From Acidobacteriota bacterium (GTDB lineage: Bacteria > Acidobacteriota > Blastocatellia > Pyrinomonadales > Pyrinomonadaceae): a DNA stretch of 64,000 nucleotides. The DNA is taken from assembly GCA_016713675.1 (NCBI GenBank), contig JADJOS010000001.1, positions 310,001 through 374,000 on the forward strand, written 5' to 3'. Positions 1 to 8,060 of this stretch are shown piece by piece. Each line of letters begins with the position of its first letter. The first letter of the stretch is position 1. Under the pieces are notes generated by a model. The model saw only the letters and a program-made list of their open reading frames with translations, was not told where the DNA came from and ran no database searches. Both the position numbers and the translations under genes were made by a program.

Positions 1-303
1 TCGAACCGACTCGCTGATGATATGAGCCAATATTTGCCTCGCGACGCCTTTTCTCAGATGTCCTGATGCCGTCCGCATCGATTTTACCTCGGCGTGCGTG
101 TCATCGAGTTCTTTTAACGCACCGCAGCCGAGTAATTCATCGCCTTCCCAAGCTGTCCAAAAAGTGATATCGGGCGCACGGAGTTTGTCGAGATCTAACG
201 CGTGAACACTTTCAGGCGGCGAGATCGCCCTCATGTTCTCAAGATGCTCATTAAGCAGTCCGTGTATCCGTGGATCGGTCAGACCGTCAACTCTGATTTC
301 CAT
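1..303 (-). CDS. GNAT family N-acetyltransferase, 3' end cut by window edge
   Basis: Translating the minus strand from the ATG at 303 gives 101 codons open to the window edge, so only the N-terminal part is present. The product begins MEIRVDGLTDPRIHGLL and contains FWTAWEGDELLGCGALKEL followed by VKSMRT and RKGVARQIL, the usual GNAT beta4 strand and the acetyl-CoA pyrophosphate-binding loop (R-x-x-G-x-A like). The 'PPESVHALD' segment is typical of the YsnE/PA4866-like branch of small-molecule acetyltransferases; the substrate cannot be told from the sequence. The start overlaps the end of psuG by 17 bp, so the two are probably co-transcribed and translationally coupled. Family is clear, function is not. 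Confidence 0.8.
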   Translation of the reverse strand, partial: MEIRVDGLTDPRIHGLLNEHLENMRAISPPESVHALDLDKLRAPDITFWTAWEGDELLGCGALKELDDTHAEVKSMRTASGHLRKGVARQILAHIISESVR

Positions 304-1195
304 TTGCTATGGCTGCCGCGACCAATGCGGCGACTCGGGCATTGTTTTCAAGCAAAGCGATATTTGCTGTGAGCGTTCGTCCGCCGCTTCGCTCGGACAT
401 CTGCGAGAGCAGGAACGGCGTGATCTCTTTACCTAGCACGCCTCGGTCATCGGCGAGCTTCAGGGCATCGGCGAGGATCGCTTCGAGTTCGCCGCGGTCG
501 ATCTCAAATTCCGTTGGGATCGGCACGGTCAGTAGGATCGAGTTTTTTAACCCCAGCTCATCGCGGGCACTTGCGACCTTCGCCACATCTTCTGCCGACT
601 CAACGCGTTCGTCGATCGCCAACCCGCTTGCCCGCGAATAGAACGCCGGCAGTTCGCCGCATTGCCATCCGAGCACGGTGATGCCGTTCGTCTCGAGCCA
701 TTCACGCGTTCGCGGCAGGTCGAGGACGATCTTAGCTCCGGAACAAACGACCATGATCGGCGTTTGTGCGAGTTCCGGCAGGTCGGCAGAAATATCGGCG
801 TCAAACCCGCGATGTACGCCGCCGATGCCGCCCGTCGCGAAGATCTTGATACCGGCCCGATGTGCGACAAAGGCGGTCGTCGCGACCGTCGTCGCGCAAT
901 CCAATTTGTTAGCGACAGCGATCGGCAGGTCGCGGCGTGATATCTTGCGAATGTCCTTTCGAGTCGCAAGCTGTTCGATCTGTTCCTCGACGAGCCCGAC
1001 GTAAAATTCGCCTCCAAACACCGCTATCGTTGCCGGGACCGCTCCGCTGTCACGGACGATCTGCTCAAGTTTTATCGCCGTTTCGAGGTTTTGCGGATAA
1101 GGCAGGCCGTGGGCGATAACGGTCGACTCAAGCGCGACGACGGGTTGTCGCTGCTTAATAGCACTTGATACTTCTTCTGAGATACTTAACTTCAT
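287..1195 (-). CDS. psuG: pseudouridine-5'-phosphate glycosidase
   Basis: 302 residues, the normal length for PsuG (YeiN), which cleaves the C-C glycosidic bond of pseudouridine 5'-phosphate to uracil and ribose 5-phosphate in the cytoplasm. Family signatures are near the N-terminus (VALESTVIAHGLPYPQN), in the middle (KLDCATTVATTAF) and in the glycine-rich IFATGGIGGVHRG segment, with the C-terminal TANIALLENNARVAA helix. No PsuK kinase gene lies beside it; the downstream partner is the GNAT gene, overlapping by 17 bp. The upstream spacer carries three hairpins rather than a clear promoter. Identification is by family motifs and is confident. Confidence 0.93.
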   Translation of the reverse strand: MKLSISEEVSSAIKQRQPVVALESTVIAHGLPYPQNLETAIKLEQIVRDSGAVPATIAVFGGEFYVGLVEEQIEQLATRKDIRKISRRDLPIAVANKLDCATTVATTAFVAHRAGIKIFATGGIGGVHRGFDADISADLPELAQTPIMVVCSGAKIVLDLPRTREWLETNGITVLGWQCGELPAFYSRASGLAIDERVESAEDVAKVASARDELGLKNSILLTVPIPTEFEIDRGELEAILADALKLADDRGVLGKEITPFLLSQMSERSGGRTLTANIALLENNARVAALVAAAIANGNQS

Positions 1196-1199
1196 ATTG

Positions 1200-1317
1200 C
1201 CGTTCGCTTTAGCGAACGGATGTCGTGCTCAAATGAAAACGGGCTTTAGCCCAACGCAAAAGTTGGGCTAAAGCCCGTGTTGAGGATCCAATTCTAACCG
1301 TTGCCTAAAAGCAACGG
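1200..1317. repeat. cluster of three palindromes (CTTTAGC-type dispersed repeat)
   Basis: The spacer between psuG and lepB is almost entirely hairpins. At 1200-1219 an 8-bp-arm palindrome (CCGTTCGC/GCGAACGG) encloses TTTA. At 1239-1278 two perfect 17-bp arms (ACGGGCTTTAGCCCAAC and its complement) flank the loop GCAAAA. At 1298-1317 CCGTTGC and GCAACGG close a third hairpin. The GGGCTTTAGCC core recurs at 57093-57162, so this is a dispersed repeat and not a gene-specific regulator. It may also stabilise or end transcripts coming from lepB. Confidence 0.85.
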
Positions 1318-1327
1318 CAATACAACT

Positions 1328-2161
1328 CTATTTCACAAACTTTCCGATCCGGCTAAGGCGCGGGTGCGTTAGGCAGCCAAAGACACTTCCGTTCGAGGCA
1401 CCTCGATCACAAGACCAATAAACGAACATCGCCCGCCCAATGATCAGGTCGCGCGGCACAAATCCCCATCCTCGACTGTCATCGCTCCGGTCACGGCTGT
1501 CGCCCATCACAAAGAAATGGTTATCTGGAACCCTCATCGGTTTTCCCTGGACCCCGAAATCCCAATCGCTGACCGAAAGATCCCTGCCCGATTGAACGAG
1601 ATTCATCCGCTTTTCCGCATAATAGACGTCCCATTTTTCGTCCGGCTTTCGTTCTTCGAATTCTTTGGTCGTCAGGGCGGAGATGTCATCGGCCGCATCG
1701 CCCAACACTCGGTGTTCAGCCAATAGTTCGCCGTTAATAAAGACCTGATTATTCTTGAATTGAACCGTCTCGCCGGGCAATCCGATCACCCGTTTGACGT
1801 AATTGATCTGATATTTAACGAGGCCGCGTTCGCGGTCCGACGCGGGATTCACGGCATCACCCGGATATTTGAACACGATTATGTCGCCGCGTTCGATCTC
1901 ACGCTGAGGCAGAAAAGGTAAACTGCTGCTGCCTCCGGGCGTGAAAATGAATTTGTTTACGAGCAGGTAATCACCGACGAGGATCGTATTCTGCATCGAG
2001 CCCGTCGGAACTGTTACCGCCTGCAAGATGAACGTCATGCCGAATATCGCCATCACAAGTGTAACGGCAAACGATTCGAAATACTCACGAAACGTCGATT
2101 TGGGAGGGCCGGTAGGTTTTGATCCGGAAGCCTCAGTATTCTCTTTCTCTTCTGTGCTCAT
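1328..2161 (-). CDS. lepB: signal peptidase I
   Basis: 277-residue type I signal peptidase, which removes signal peptides from exported proteins at the outer face of the inner membrane. One membrane anchor (about residues 30-50) follows a charged, Pro/Lys-containing cytoplasmic start. The catalytic serine is Ser55 in VPTGSMQNT, and the general base is Lys123 in YVKRVIGLPGE; the C-terminal box GDSRDRSDDSRGWGFV is intact. Two insertions (about residues 105-118 and 150-190) make it longer than the minimal enzyme. It lies 24 bp downstream of rnc in the same direction, a pairing seen in many bacteria. It ends in TAG. Confidence 0.96.
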   Translation of the reverse strand: MSTEEKENTEASGSKPTGPPKSTFREYFESFAVTLVMAIFGMTFILQAVTVPTGSMQNTILVGDYLLVNKFIFTPGGSSSLPFLPQREIERGDIIVFKYPGDAVNPASDRERGLVKYQINYVKRVIGLPGETVQFKNNQVFINGELLAEHRVLGDAADDISALTTKEFEERKPDEKWDVYYAEKRMNLVQSGRDLSVSDWDFGVQGKPMRVPDNHFFVMGDSRDRSDDSRGWGFVPRDLIIGRAMFVYWSCDRGASNGSVFGCLTHPRLSRIGKFVK

Positions 2162-2185
2162 AATCTGAACAAAAATGTGTCTGTC

Positions 2186-2917
2186 TCAATTAGCGTGTTT
2201 CGTATGCTTCCCTCCACCGGAAAGCTCAGCCAATGCCTCGTTTGCCGCCATCATTTCTGCGGCCTTTATCGATCGCCCTTCGCCCATTGCCTTACCGCCC
2301 GACCAAACAGCCTCAACATAGAACTTTCGCTGATGTGGCGGGCCGTCAACGCGAATTACATTGTAACTTGGCGCGACGAGTTTTTCAGCCTGGAGCCTCT
2401 CTTGCAGCATCGTTTTATAATCAAGCGAGCTTTTGGGAGTGGCGGACTTTATTTCATCCGCAAATATTTTGCCGACAAACGCCCGGGCCTTGATGTAGCC
2501 GCCGTCGAAAAATATCGCCCCAATGATCGCCTCGAGCGTATTTGCCAGCAGTGCTTGCTTTTTCCGTCCGCCGGTCTTTTCTTCGCCGCGGCCGACGCGA
2601 ATATATTGTCCGATCTCAATTTCGGCAGCGATCTTTGCAAGTGTCACGGTGCTGACAAGATGGTGCTTCATCAGCGTTAGATCGCCTTCGCTGAGCCGTG
2701 GATTATTGCGAAATACCTGCTCTGCTATCGCTAAGCCGAGCACCGAATCACCCACAAATTCGAGCGATTCATTTTCCACTGCCCTGATCTCTTCGTCCGA
2801 CGCTGCCGGCATATTTTCGAACGCCCACGAGCGATGCGTGACGGCGCGTTCCAGTATCGTCAGGTCCGAAAATTTGTGGCCCGTCAGATTTTCGAGCGTT
2901 GCCAATTTCGAGGTCAT
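2186..2917 (-). CDS. rnc: ribonuclease III
   Basis: 243-residue RNase III, the double-strand-specific endonuclease that processes rRNA precursors and structured mRNAs. The N-terminal catalytic domain has the signature box NESLEFVGDSVLGL and the second acidic cluster EAIIGAIFFDGGY; the C-terminal part (about residues 165-235) is a double-stranded RNA-binding domain ending in GEGRSIKAAEMMAANEAL. I choose the ATG at 2917 because AGGGA lies just upstream; a longer reading to 2998 would run through the terminator hairpin at 2955-2983. It is followed 24 bp later by lepB. Confidence 0.95.
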   Translation of the reverse strand: MTSKLATLENLTGHKFSDLTILERAVTHRSWAFENMPAASDEEIRAVENESLEFVGDSVLGLAIAEQVFRNNPRLSEGDLTLMKHHLVSTVTLAKIAAEIEIGQYIRVGRGEEKTGGRKKQALLANTLEAIIGAIFFDGGYIKARAFVGKIFADEIKSATPKSSLDYKTMLQERLQAEKLVAPSYNVIRVDGPPHQRKFYVEAVWSGGKAMGEGRSIKAAEMMAANEALAELSGGGKHTKHAN

Positions 2918-2941
2918 TGTCCCTAATTCTATTGAGAATGA

Positions 2942-2983
2942 TTCGAAAAAGAAAGCCGGACGCCTATAAATAAAGCGTCCGGC
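2942..2983 (-). terminator. Rho-independent terminator of the 3008-4345 gene
   Basis: Read on the minus strand, a perfect 9-bp stem (GCCGGACGC/GCGTCCGGC, 2955-2983) with an 11-nt loop is followed directly by TTTCTTTTT. It lies 25 bp after the stop of the upstream secreted-protein gene and separates it from rnc. Confidence 0.88.
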
Positions 2984-3007
2984 CCGATCTTTAGACAATT
3001 CGATCTA

Positions 3008-4345
3008 TTAACGTGCAGCTTTTTTCTTCACAGCCGCGACGGCAGGCTTTGCTCCGGCAGGCTTTGCACCGGCAGGTGTTGGTTTTGCTGCTGGTCCTGC
3101 CGGCTTGACCGGTGCAGTTCCGCTGGGCGTCGACGGTTTAACGGTCACAGGCGTTCCGGGTCCCGGAGTTGCGGTCGTCGTCGATGCCTTTTCAGCATCG
3201 AGCACCGGCGTGATCGGTGTTGACGGATTTACTATCGGTTTCGCAGCAGCCATGTCGATCCATGTATCAACGGTCGGCGTGGTCGCATCGGGCTTTTGGA
3301 AGCGAATATCATATATCTGCTTAAAGCTGGCCTTCAAACTGTCACGGTACGCTTTGCTCGCCGGTGTCATTGGAGCGAATTTGAAAGCTCGTGCGTAAGC
3401 ATCCATTACTCGCTCGGCGGCTCCGTTGACCATGCCGGTCTTGTCTTTGATAGCATCAACTTTCTGCTGTTTGACCTCAGGAGTATCCGCGTCGACAGGT
3501 GCCGGAAGGGCTTTGAGCTCCTCGATATTCTTATTCAGATCAAGGACATAGAACGATGCGATCGAGCTGTAGACGACCGGATTGGTCTTCGTGTCAGACG
3601 CGATCTGCGATGCCTTGTACATATAATCGGCAGCACCCTTCTTGTCTTTTCGGTCATTGAAAAGAATGTATCCGATCGTGTAGTTCATCCAGCCGAGGGC
3701 ATCGTCCTTACCTTTGTATACGAACGGTGCTACGCCCCACGCCGCAAATGTCTTGCCGGCTTCGATGTCAGCGATCGACGACTTCGCGTATCTGATAGTA
3801 TCCTCGTTCCATTTTGTCACGCTCGGCGACTTTCCGGTCTCATCGAGGCCAATGGAGCCGAGAACGAGCTTTGCGGCACGATATTTATCTGCCCGGTCCT
3901 TTTTCTGCTTTTGCACTTCAGGCGTATCTGCTGCCGAGTTGACGTCGATATCGACGTACTTTGAAACAACTTCCTTTCCGGAGGCATAGACGTCATCCCA
4001 GTTCTTCGCCTTCATGCCGTCGTCGAACCTCTTCAACAACGCATTCTCGTAATTTCTCTCTTCGATCCGTTTGATCACAGCTTCCATACCCGGAAGGCTG
4101 TCCTTGATGAAGATACCGCCGTCCTTTGTCGGTTCACAGCTGCCATATTTGGTGACAAATTCTTTGCCTTTCTCAACTGCAAGTTTTCGGCTCGCAAGAT
4201 CTTTCTTCTCAAAAAGTGCGGTCCATTCCGCATAGGCGGCAGTCGCGGCGTCACAGGCATCTTGAGCCATGACGCTATGCGAACCGGCACCAAGCAAAAC
4301 CGTCAAGATCGCCGCAAAAAATAATTGTCTGTAGATCGTTTTCAT
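3008..4345 (-). CDS. secreted helical repeat protein of unknown function
   Basis: 445 residues starting with a clear signal peptide (MKTIYRQLFFAAILTV, cleavage near VMAQ-DA). The mature part is rich in alpha-helix and Tyr/Ala/Lys pairs reminiscent of TPR-like folds (for example RFDDGMKAKNWDDVYASGKE), without exact TPR consensus. Residues from about 385 onward are a low-complexity Thr/Pro then Ala/Lys/Pro tail (repeats of AKPAGAKP) ending in KKKAAR, which might contact peptidoglycan or be disordered. GGAGG stands before the ATG. It is a single-gene unit, closed by the terminator at 2942-2983. I do not recognise a characterised family. Confidence 0.75.
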   Translation of the reverse strand: MKTIYRQLFFAAILTVLLGAGSHSVMAQDACDAATAAYAEWTALFEKKDLASRKLAVEKGKEFVTKYGSCEPTKDGGIFIKDSLPGMEAVIKRIEERNYENALLKRFDDGMKAKNWDDVYASGKEVVSKYVDIDVNSAADTPEVQKQKKDRADKYRAAKLVLGSIGLDETGKSPSVTKWNEDTIRYAKSSIADIEAGKTFAAWGVAPFVYKGKDDALGWMNYTIGYILFNDRKDKKGAADYMYKASQIASDTKTNPVVYSSIASFYVLDLNKNIEELKALPAPVDADTPEVKQQKVDAIKDKTGMVNGAAERVMDAYARAFKFAPMTPASKAYRDSLKASFKQIYDIRFQKPDATTPTVDTWIDMAAAKPIVNPSTPITPVLDAEKASTTTATPGPGTPVTVKPSTPSGTAPVKPAGPAAKPTPAGAKPAGAKPAVAAVKKKAAR

Positions 4346-4651
4346 TTAGTTCGTCCTCCGCCAAATAATGTCGGCGTACTATTTATTCCGCGGCAACCGA
4401 ATTAACGGTTTCGCGTGAAATCAGATGATTAGCAAAATAAATTAGTTGCAATACTTCGTATCGAATATCTACACTCGGCGGCAAATAGCGAAACAATCAC
4501 CCAACTTTAGGAAAAGTAAATAATCCCGTAGTTTTTGCAGTTGTGTCAAGCGGACATCGAAACGATACGAAACAAAAAGCATCAATACGCGTTTTTGTCC
4601 TAAAAGGTTTTGATCCGAACACAAAAACCCTTATCTTTTGGGCAGTTTCAG
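4346..4651. other. 306-bp spacer, no gene
   Basis: AT-richer than its surroundings, lying between two minus-strand genes, so it should hold the promoter of the 3008-4345 gene and the 3' untranslated region of the PBP gene. No open frame with coding character, no tRNA and no strong terminator are seen; a weak GGTTTT/AAAACC stem followed by TTTT near 4600-4625 (minus strand) is the only terminator-like element. Confidence 0.5.
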
Positions 4652-6331
4652 CTATTGCGGCTTTGCTAGACGTTCACGCTTCTTATTTTGTTGATCGTTG
4701 ATAATGGTCGTTGTTTTGCCATCCTTTGAATAGGTGATCACGACCGGGGGAAATGTCGGCTGCGAACTGCCCGTTTTCTGGACGAGTTTTTTCTCGGTTC
4801 GCGGTGCATTCGGCACGACTATTACATTACGGCCGTCATTCCGATTGCCGTTTGCGTCAGCGATGTCGCCCTTTGCGAGGTCAGCATCGTCGGCCTCGTC
4901 ATCATCATCCTCATTCGCTGCAGCAACAGTCGATGCTGCAGTGATCGCAGTTTTAGGCTGAATATGAAACTCGGTCTGCGCGAGGTTGCGGTCGGTTCGG
5001 ACGATCTGGGGCGAAAGTGCGGAATAGATCTTAGCGGCGACAGCTGCGGCGACACGTCCTCGTGCATTGGGGCCGCGGGTAATGACAGCGATCGCATATT
5101 TGGGCTGCTCGATCGGTGCGACAGATGTAAACAGGCCAACCCACGAGCCTTTGTCGATGCACGAGCCGGTCTTTCCGGCAACGCCGAGATTCTGGTCCAT
5201 ATTGCGGCGGGCAGTGCCGTATGCGGCGGCACCCATCATTCCGGGAATTACACGGCGAACATTCTGCTGCGGTAGTTCGACTTTGGCCTTATAGAATGTC
5301 TGAAAGTTTGCCTTCTCTACCGTATTTCGCGGGACACGCGGCAGAACGCGGTTGCCGCCATTGGTCAAAGCTGCTGCCATAACGGCTAGCTGGAGCGTCG
5401 AAACCTCAGTGTCGTCGCCGTGTGAGTAGATGCGTGCGTTATTATTGTTGTACGGCAGACGGCCGGGAGCCTCGCCTTCGAGATTGATGCCGGTCGGGGC
5501 ACCGAGGCCGAGTTGACGGCCGTATTCGACCAACTTTTGGTTGCCAATGCTAGCACCAGCACGCTGGAAATACGGATTGTCCGAGAATGCTAACGCGTCA
5601 TCTAGATTTCGCCGTGTCGAGGCATTGCGGACACTGCCGTTCTCTTTGCTGATGACGCCTTCGTTCAAACCGGCGGCGGCAGTCACAAGTTTGATCGTCG
5701 AACAAGGCCTGATCGTGCTGCGAACGGCCCAATTCTGATTAACAATAGTCAAAACCTTGCCCGTCTGAGCTTCCATCACAACGACCGAACCGGCGTTTCC
5801 GCCAAGAGCATTTATCGCGGCATTACGGATGGCGAGGTCCTCGCCGTCGATCCGGTCGTTTGCGATATTCGTTTCGGTCTCAGTTCGCAGGCCGCGGATA
5901 TATGCCTGTTGTCGGGCGATCGCTTCACGGCGGGCCTGCTCGCGGCGGCGTTGTTCCGCAAGGGCGGCCTGGCGGCGTTCCTCTTCTTTGCGGCGGCGTT
6001 CAGCTGACTCTTTTTTCGATTCAGTAGAACGCTTGTCTGCTTTTTTGGTCTTTGCGTCCTTAGCCTTGGCGTCGGCTACGCGTTTTGCTTTGTCGTCCTT
6101 TGCACGAGAATTCTTACTGTTCTTTGCTTGTTCCTTTTCTTTCCGTTTGTCTTTCTTGGCATCCTTTGCCTTTGCAGTCGCCTTCTTATTATCAGCGGCT
6201 TTCTTGGCGGCGGCCTTTTTGTCGGCTGGCTTTCGCGTTTGGGCAGTCGAATCGAACGAAACAGTGAAAATGACCGCAAGGATCGCAACCAGCGAAACTA
6301 AACGGAATTTTTCGGGGAACATAAATTTCAT
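4652..6331 (-). CDS. penicillin-binding transpeptidase-domain protein with Lys/Ala-rich N-terminal segment
   Basis: 559 residues. A signal or anchor helix (about 10-30) is followed by about 115 residues dominated by Lys, Ala, Arg and Glu (35-150), probably a long charged coiled coil. The transpeptidase domain (about 175-450) has all three penicillin-binding motifs: S211-T-I-K214, S250-D-N252 and K387-T-G389, so it should be catalytically competent in peptidoglycan cross-linking. No transglycosylase or dimerisation domain is present, and the domain is compact. An acidic stretch (DEDDDDEADDAD-like) and a basic C-terminus follow. It is transcribed divergently from the histidine kinase gene. Its specific role (division, elongation or sporulation-like PBP) cannot be assigned. 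Confidence 0.85.
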   Translation of the reverse strand: MKFMFPEKFRLVSLVAILAVIFTVSFDSTAQTRKPADKKAAAKKAADNKKATAKAKDAKKDKRKEKEQAKNSKNSRAKDDKAKRVADAKAKDAKTKKADKRSTESKKESAERRRKEEERRQAALAEQRRREQARREAIARQQAYIRGLRTETETNIANDRIDGEDLAIRNAAINALGGNAGSVVVMEAQTGKVLTIVNQNWAVRSTIRPCSTIKLVTAAAGLNEGVISKENGSVRNASTRRNLDDALAFSDNPYFQRAGASIGNQKLVEYGRQLGLGAPTGINLEGEAPGRLPYNNNNARIYSHGDDTEVSTLQLAVMAAALTNGGNRVLPRVPRNTVEKANFQTFYKAKVELPQQNVRRVIPGMMGAAAYGTARRNMDQNLGVAGKTGSCIDKGSWVGLFTSVAPIEQPKYAIAVITRGPNARGRVAAAVAAKIYSALSPQIVRTDRNLAQTEFHIQPKTAITAASTVAAANEDDDDEADDADLAKGDIADANGNRNDGRNVIVVPNAPRTEKKLVQKTGSSQPTFPPVVITYSKDGKTTTIINDQQNKKRERLAKPQ

Positions 6332-6502
6332 GCTTTACCTCGTGCTAATTGGATTGGAGAAGAGTTTGAGGAAAGAGCGTAAATTCTAGACCTGATAACC
6401 CTGAAATTCGTAGATCAGGAATTTGCGTTCAAACTAACCAAAACTATAACATTCAACCGACGCACGTGGCAAGCGGTATTAGGGCAGCGGTTTTTCAGAT
6501 CC

Positions 6503-8014
6503 ATGACGTTTCTAAACACATTTCGCGGACGGCTGCTGCTGATACTCGCATTTTTGCTGATCACGACGCTCGGCGTCCAGTATTATCTCAACCTGCTCAC
6601 GCAGCGGCAGAACAACGATCTGCGCGAAGCCCAAACCCGTGCCCTTGTTGCCGGGATCGCCATTGGCTCGAACGGAATCACGTCGAGCGAATACATGCAG
6701 GACCTCGTCAAACGCGAGGATCAGACCTTCTTTGACGACACCGCGACCGAACGCATTAAGGACGTAATAATCGTCGATAACGAATGGCGGATCGCGGACA
6801 GCCTTAATCCCGCACTTGAGCCGAAGGTCGACGAAAATGGCAATGCTGTCTATAGAAAGCTATCAGACCTGACCGATCTGCCAAGACTGATGGAGGCGAG
6901 CCGCCTCGGCGAGGATCTGAAACAGTTTCCAAATAATACGGGTACAGGCGTCAGTGAAGATGACGAGGCACACGCCATTCCGATCGAGACGAGCAAAGGC
7001 CGCTGGTATGTGATGGTGCTGCTCAAAAATGACAAGAGCAAGGCCGCCTGGCGCGCCGCACAGCCGCTTGTTTACACGCTCGGAGTGCTGATGGTTTCGT
7101 CGCTCATCACATTTTTACTCGTGTGGCGATTTTCGCGTCCCATCGCCGACCTTTCGGTCGCGGCCAAGCACGTTGCCGATGGCGACCTCACTGTTCGTGT
7201 ACCGCAGAACCATAGCGATGAGCTAGGCCGGCTCGGCGGCAATTTCAATGAAATGACCGCCGAACTCGAGAAAAAACGTGATCTCGAAGCCCAACTCCAA
7301 CAAGCCGAAAAAAGCGCCGTCGTGGGCCGTCTAGGTTCCGCCATCGCCCACGAGATCCGCAATCCGCTCAATTACATCAACCTGACGCTCGACCATCTGC
7401 GTTCGAAATATGCCCCCGAAGAAGCGGAAAAACGTGAGAAATTTGACAAGCTCACCTCGCAGTTAAAGGATGAGGTCGGCCGCATCAATTCGCAGATATC
7501 CGATTTTCTTAACTACTCACGACCCGCGAACGCCAACCTGCGTGCAGTGGTGGCTCGTCAGATAGTCGAAGATTCGCTCCGCATCGTCGAGGCACAGGCG
7601 GCCGAGAACAACATCAAGATCGGCGTCGTCGAACACGAAAACGTACCGCAGATACTGGGCGACCCTGAATTCTTGCGAAGCGTATTTAACAACCTTTTCA
7701 TCAACGCCGTCCAGTCGATGGGCACCGAAGGAGGACATCTGAGCGTCAAAATATCGCCGGACAACGGCTTTGTCCGTTTCGAGATCACAGACACAGGCAA
7801 CGGCATCCCGGCCGAAAACCTCTCAAAGATATTCGAACCGTATTTCTCAACCAAAGAAACCGGCACCGGCCTCGGCCTCGCGATCGTCCACAAAATAGTC
7901 GACATCCACAACGGCACGATCGAGGTCGAATCAACCGAGGGCGAGGGAACGAAATTTACGGTAAAATTACCGAAAGCGGAAGTAGATTTACCACATAGAA
8001 ACGTAGAAACATAG
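6503..8014 (+). CDS. sensor histidine kinase
   Basis: 503 residues with a classical membrane sensor layout: a transmembrane helix near residues 10-30, a periplasmic sensor region of about 155 residues, a second helix (about 190-212), a HAMP linker (about 212-265), a HisKA dimerisation domain with the phospho-acceptor in the H-box IAHEIRNPLNY, and a HATPase domain with N-box (NNLFINAVQSM), G1 (DTGNGIP) and G2 (GTGLGLAIV). It phosphorylates a partner, most likely the sigma-54 regulator encoded 46 bp downstream. The input signal is unknown. Type and layout resemble NtrB/ZraS-class kinases. Confidence 0.92.
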   Translation: MTFLNTFRGRLLLILAFLLITTLGVQYYLNLLTQRQNNDLREAQTRALVAGIAIGSNGITSSEYMQDLVKREDQTFFDDTATERIKDVIIVDNEWRIADSLNPALEPKVDENGNAVYRKLSDLTDLPRLMEASRLGEDLKQFPNNTGTGVSEDDEAHAIPIETSKGRWYVMVLLKNDKSKAAWRAAQPLVYTLGVLMVSSLITFLLVWRFSRPIADLSVAAKHVADGDLTVRVPQNHSDELGRLGGNFNEMTAELEKKRDLEAQLQQAEKSAVVGRLGSAIAHEIRNPLNYINLTLDHLRSKYAPEEAEKREKFDKLTSQLKDEVGRINSQISDFLNYSRPANANLRAVVARQIVEDSLRIVEAQAAENNIKIGVVEHENVPQILGDPEFLRSVFNNLFINAVQSMGTEGGHLSVKISPDNGFVRFEITDTGNGIPAENLSKIFEPYFSTKETGTGLGLAIVHKIVDIHNGTIEVESTEGEGTKFTVKLPKAEVDLPHRNVET

Positions 8015-8049
8015 AAAGCAAAATGGCCTCTGCCTATGTACCTATGTGG
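7991..8049. repeat. spacer palindrome with 8-bp tandem words (ACATAGAA type)
   Basis: The left arm is made of ACATAGAA, ACGTAGAA and ACATAGAA in tandem, and the right arm reads CTATGTAC then CTATGTGG, so the arms can pair imperfectly. It overlaps the end of the kinase gene and fills the gap to the regulator, and belongs to the tandem-arm palindrome class seen elsewhere in the window. Confidence 0.65.
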
Positions 8050-8060
8050 TGAAAATAATT

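Noticed and set aside
6503..6570. Divergent promoter for the kinase and PBP genes with recognisable boxes
   Set aside because: The 171-bp spacer must hold promoters, but no -35/-10 pair stands out enough to report.
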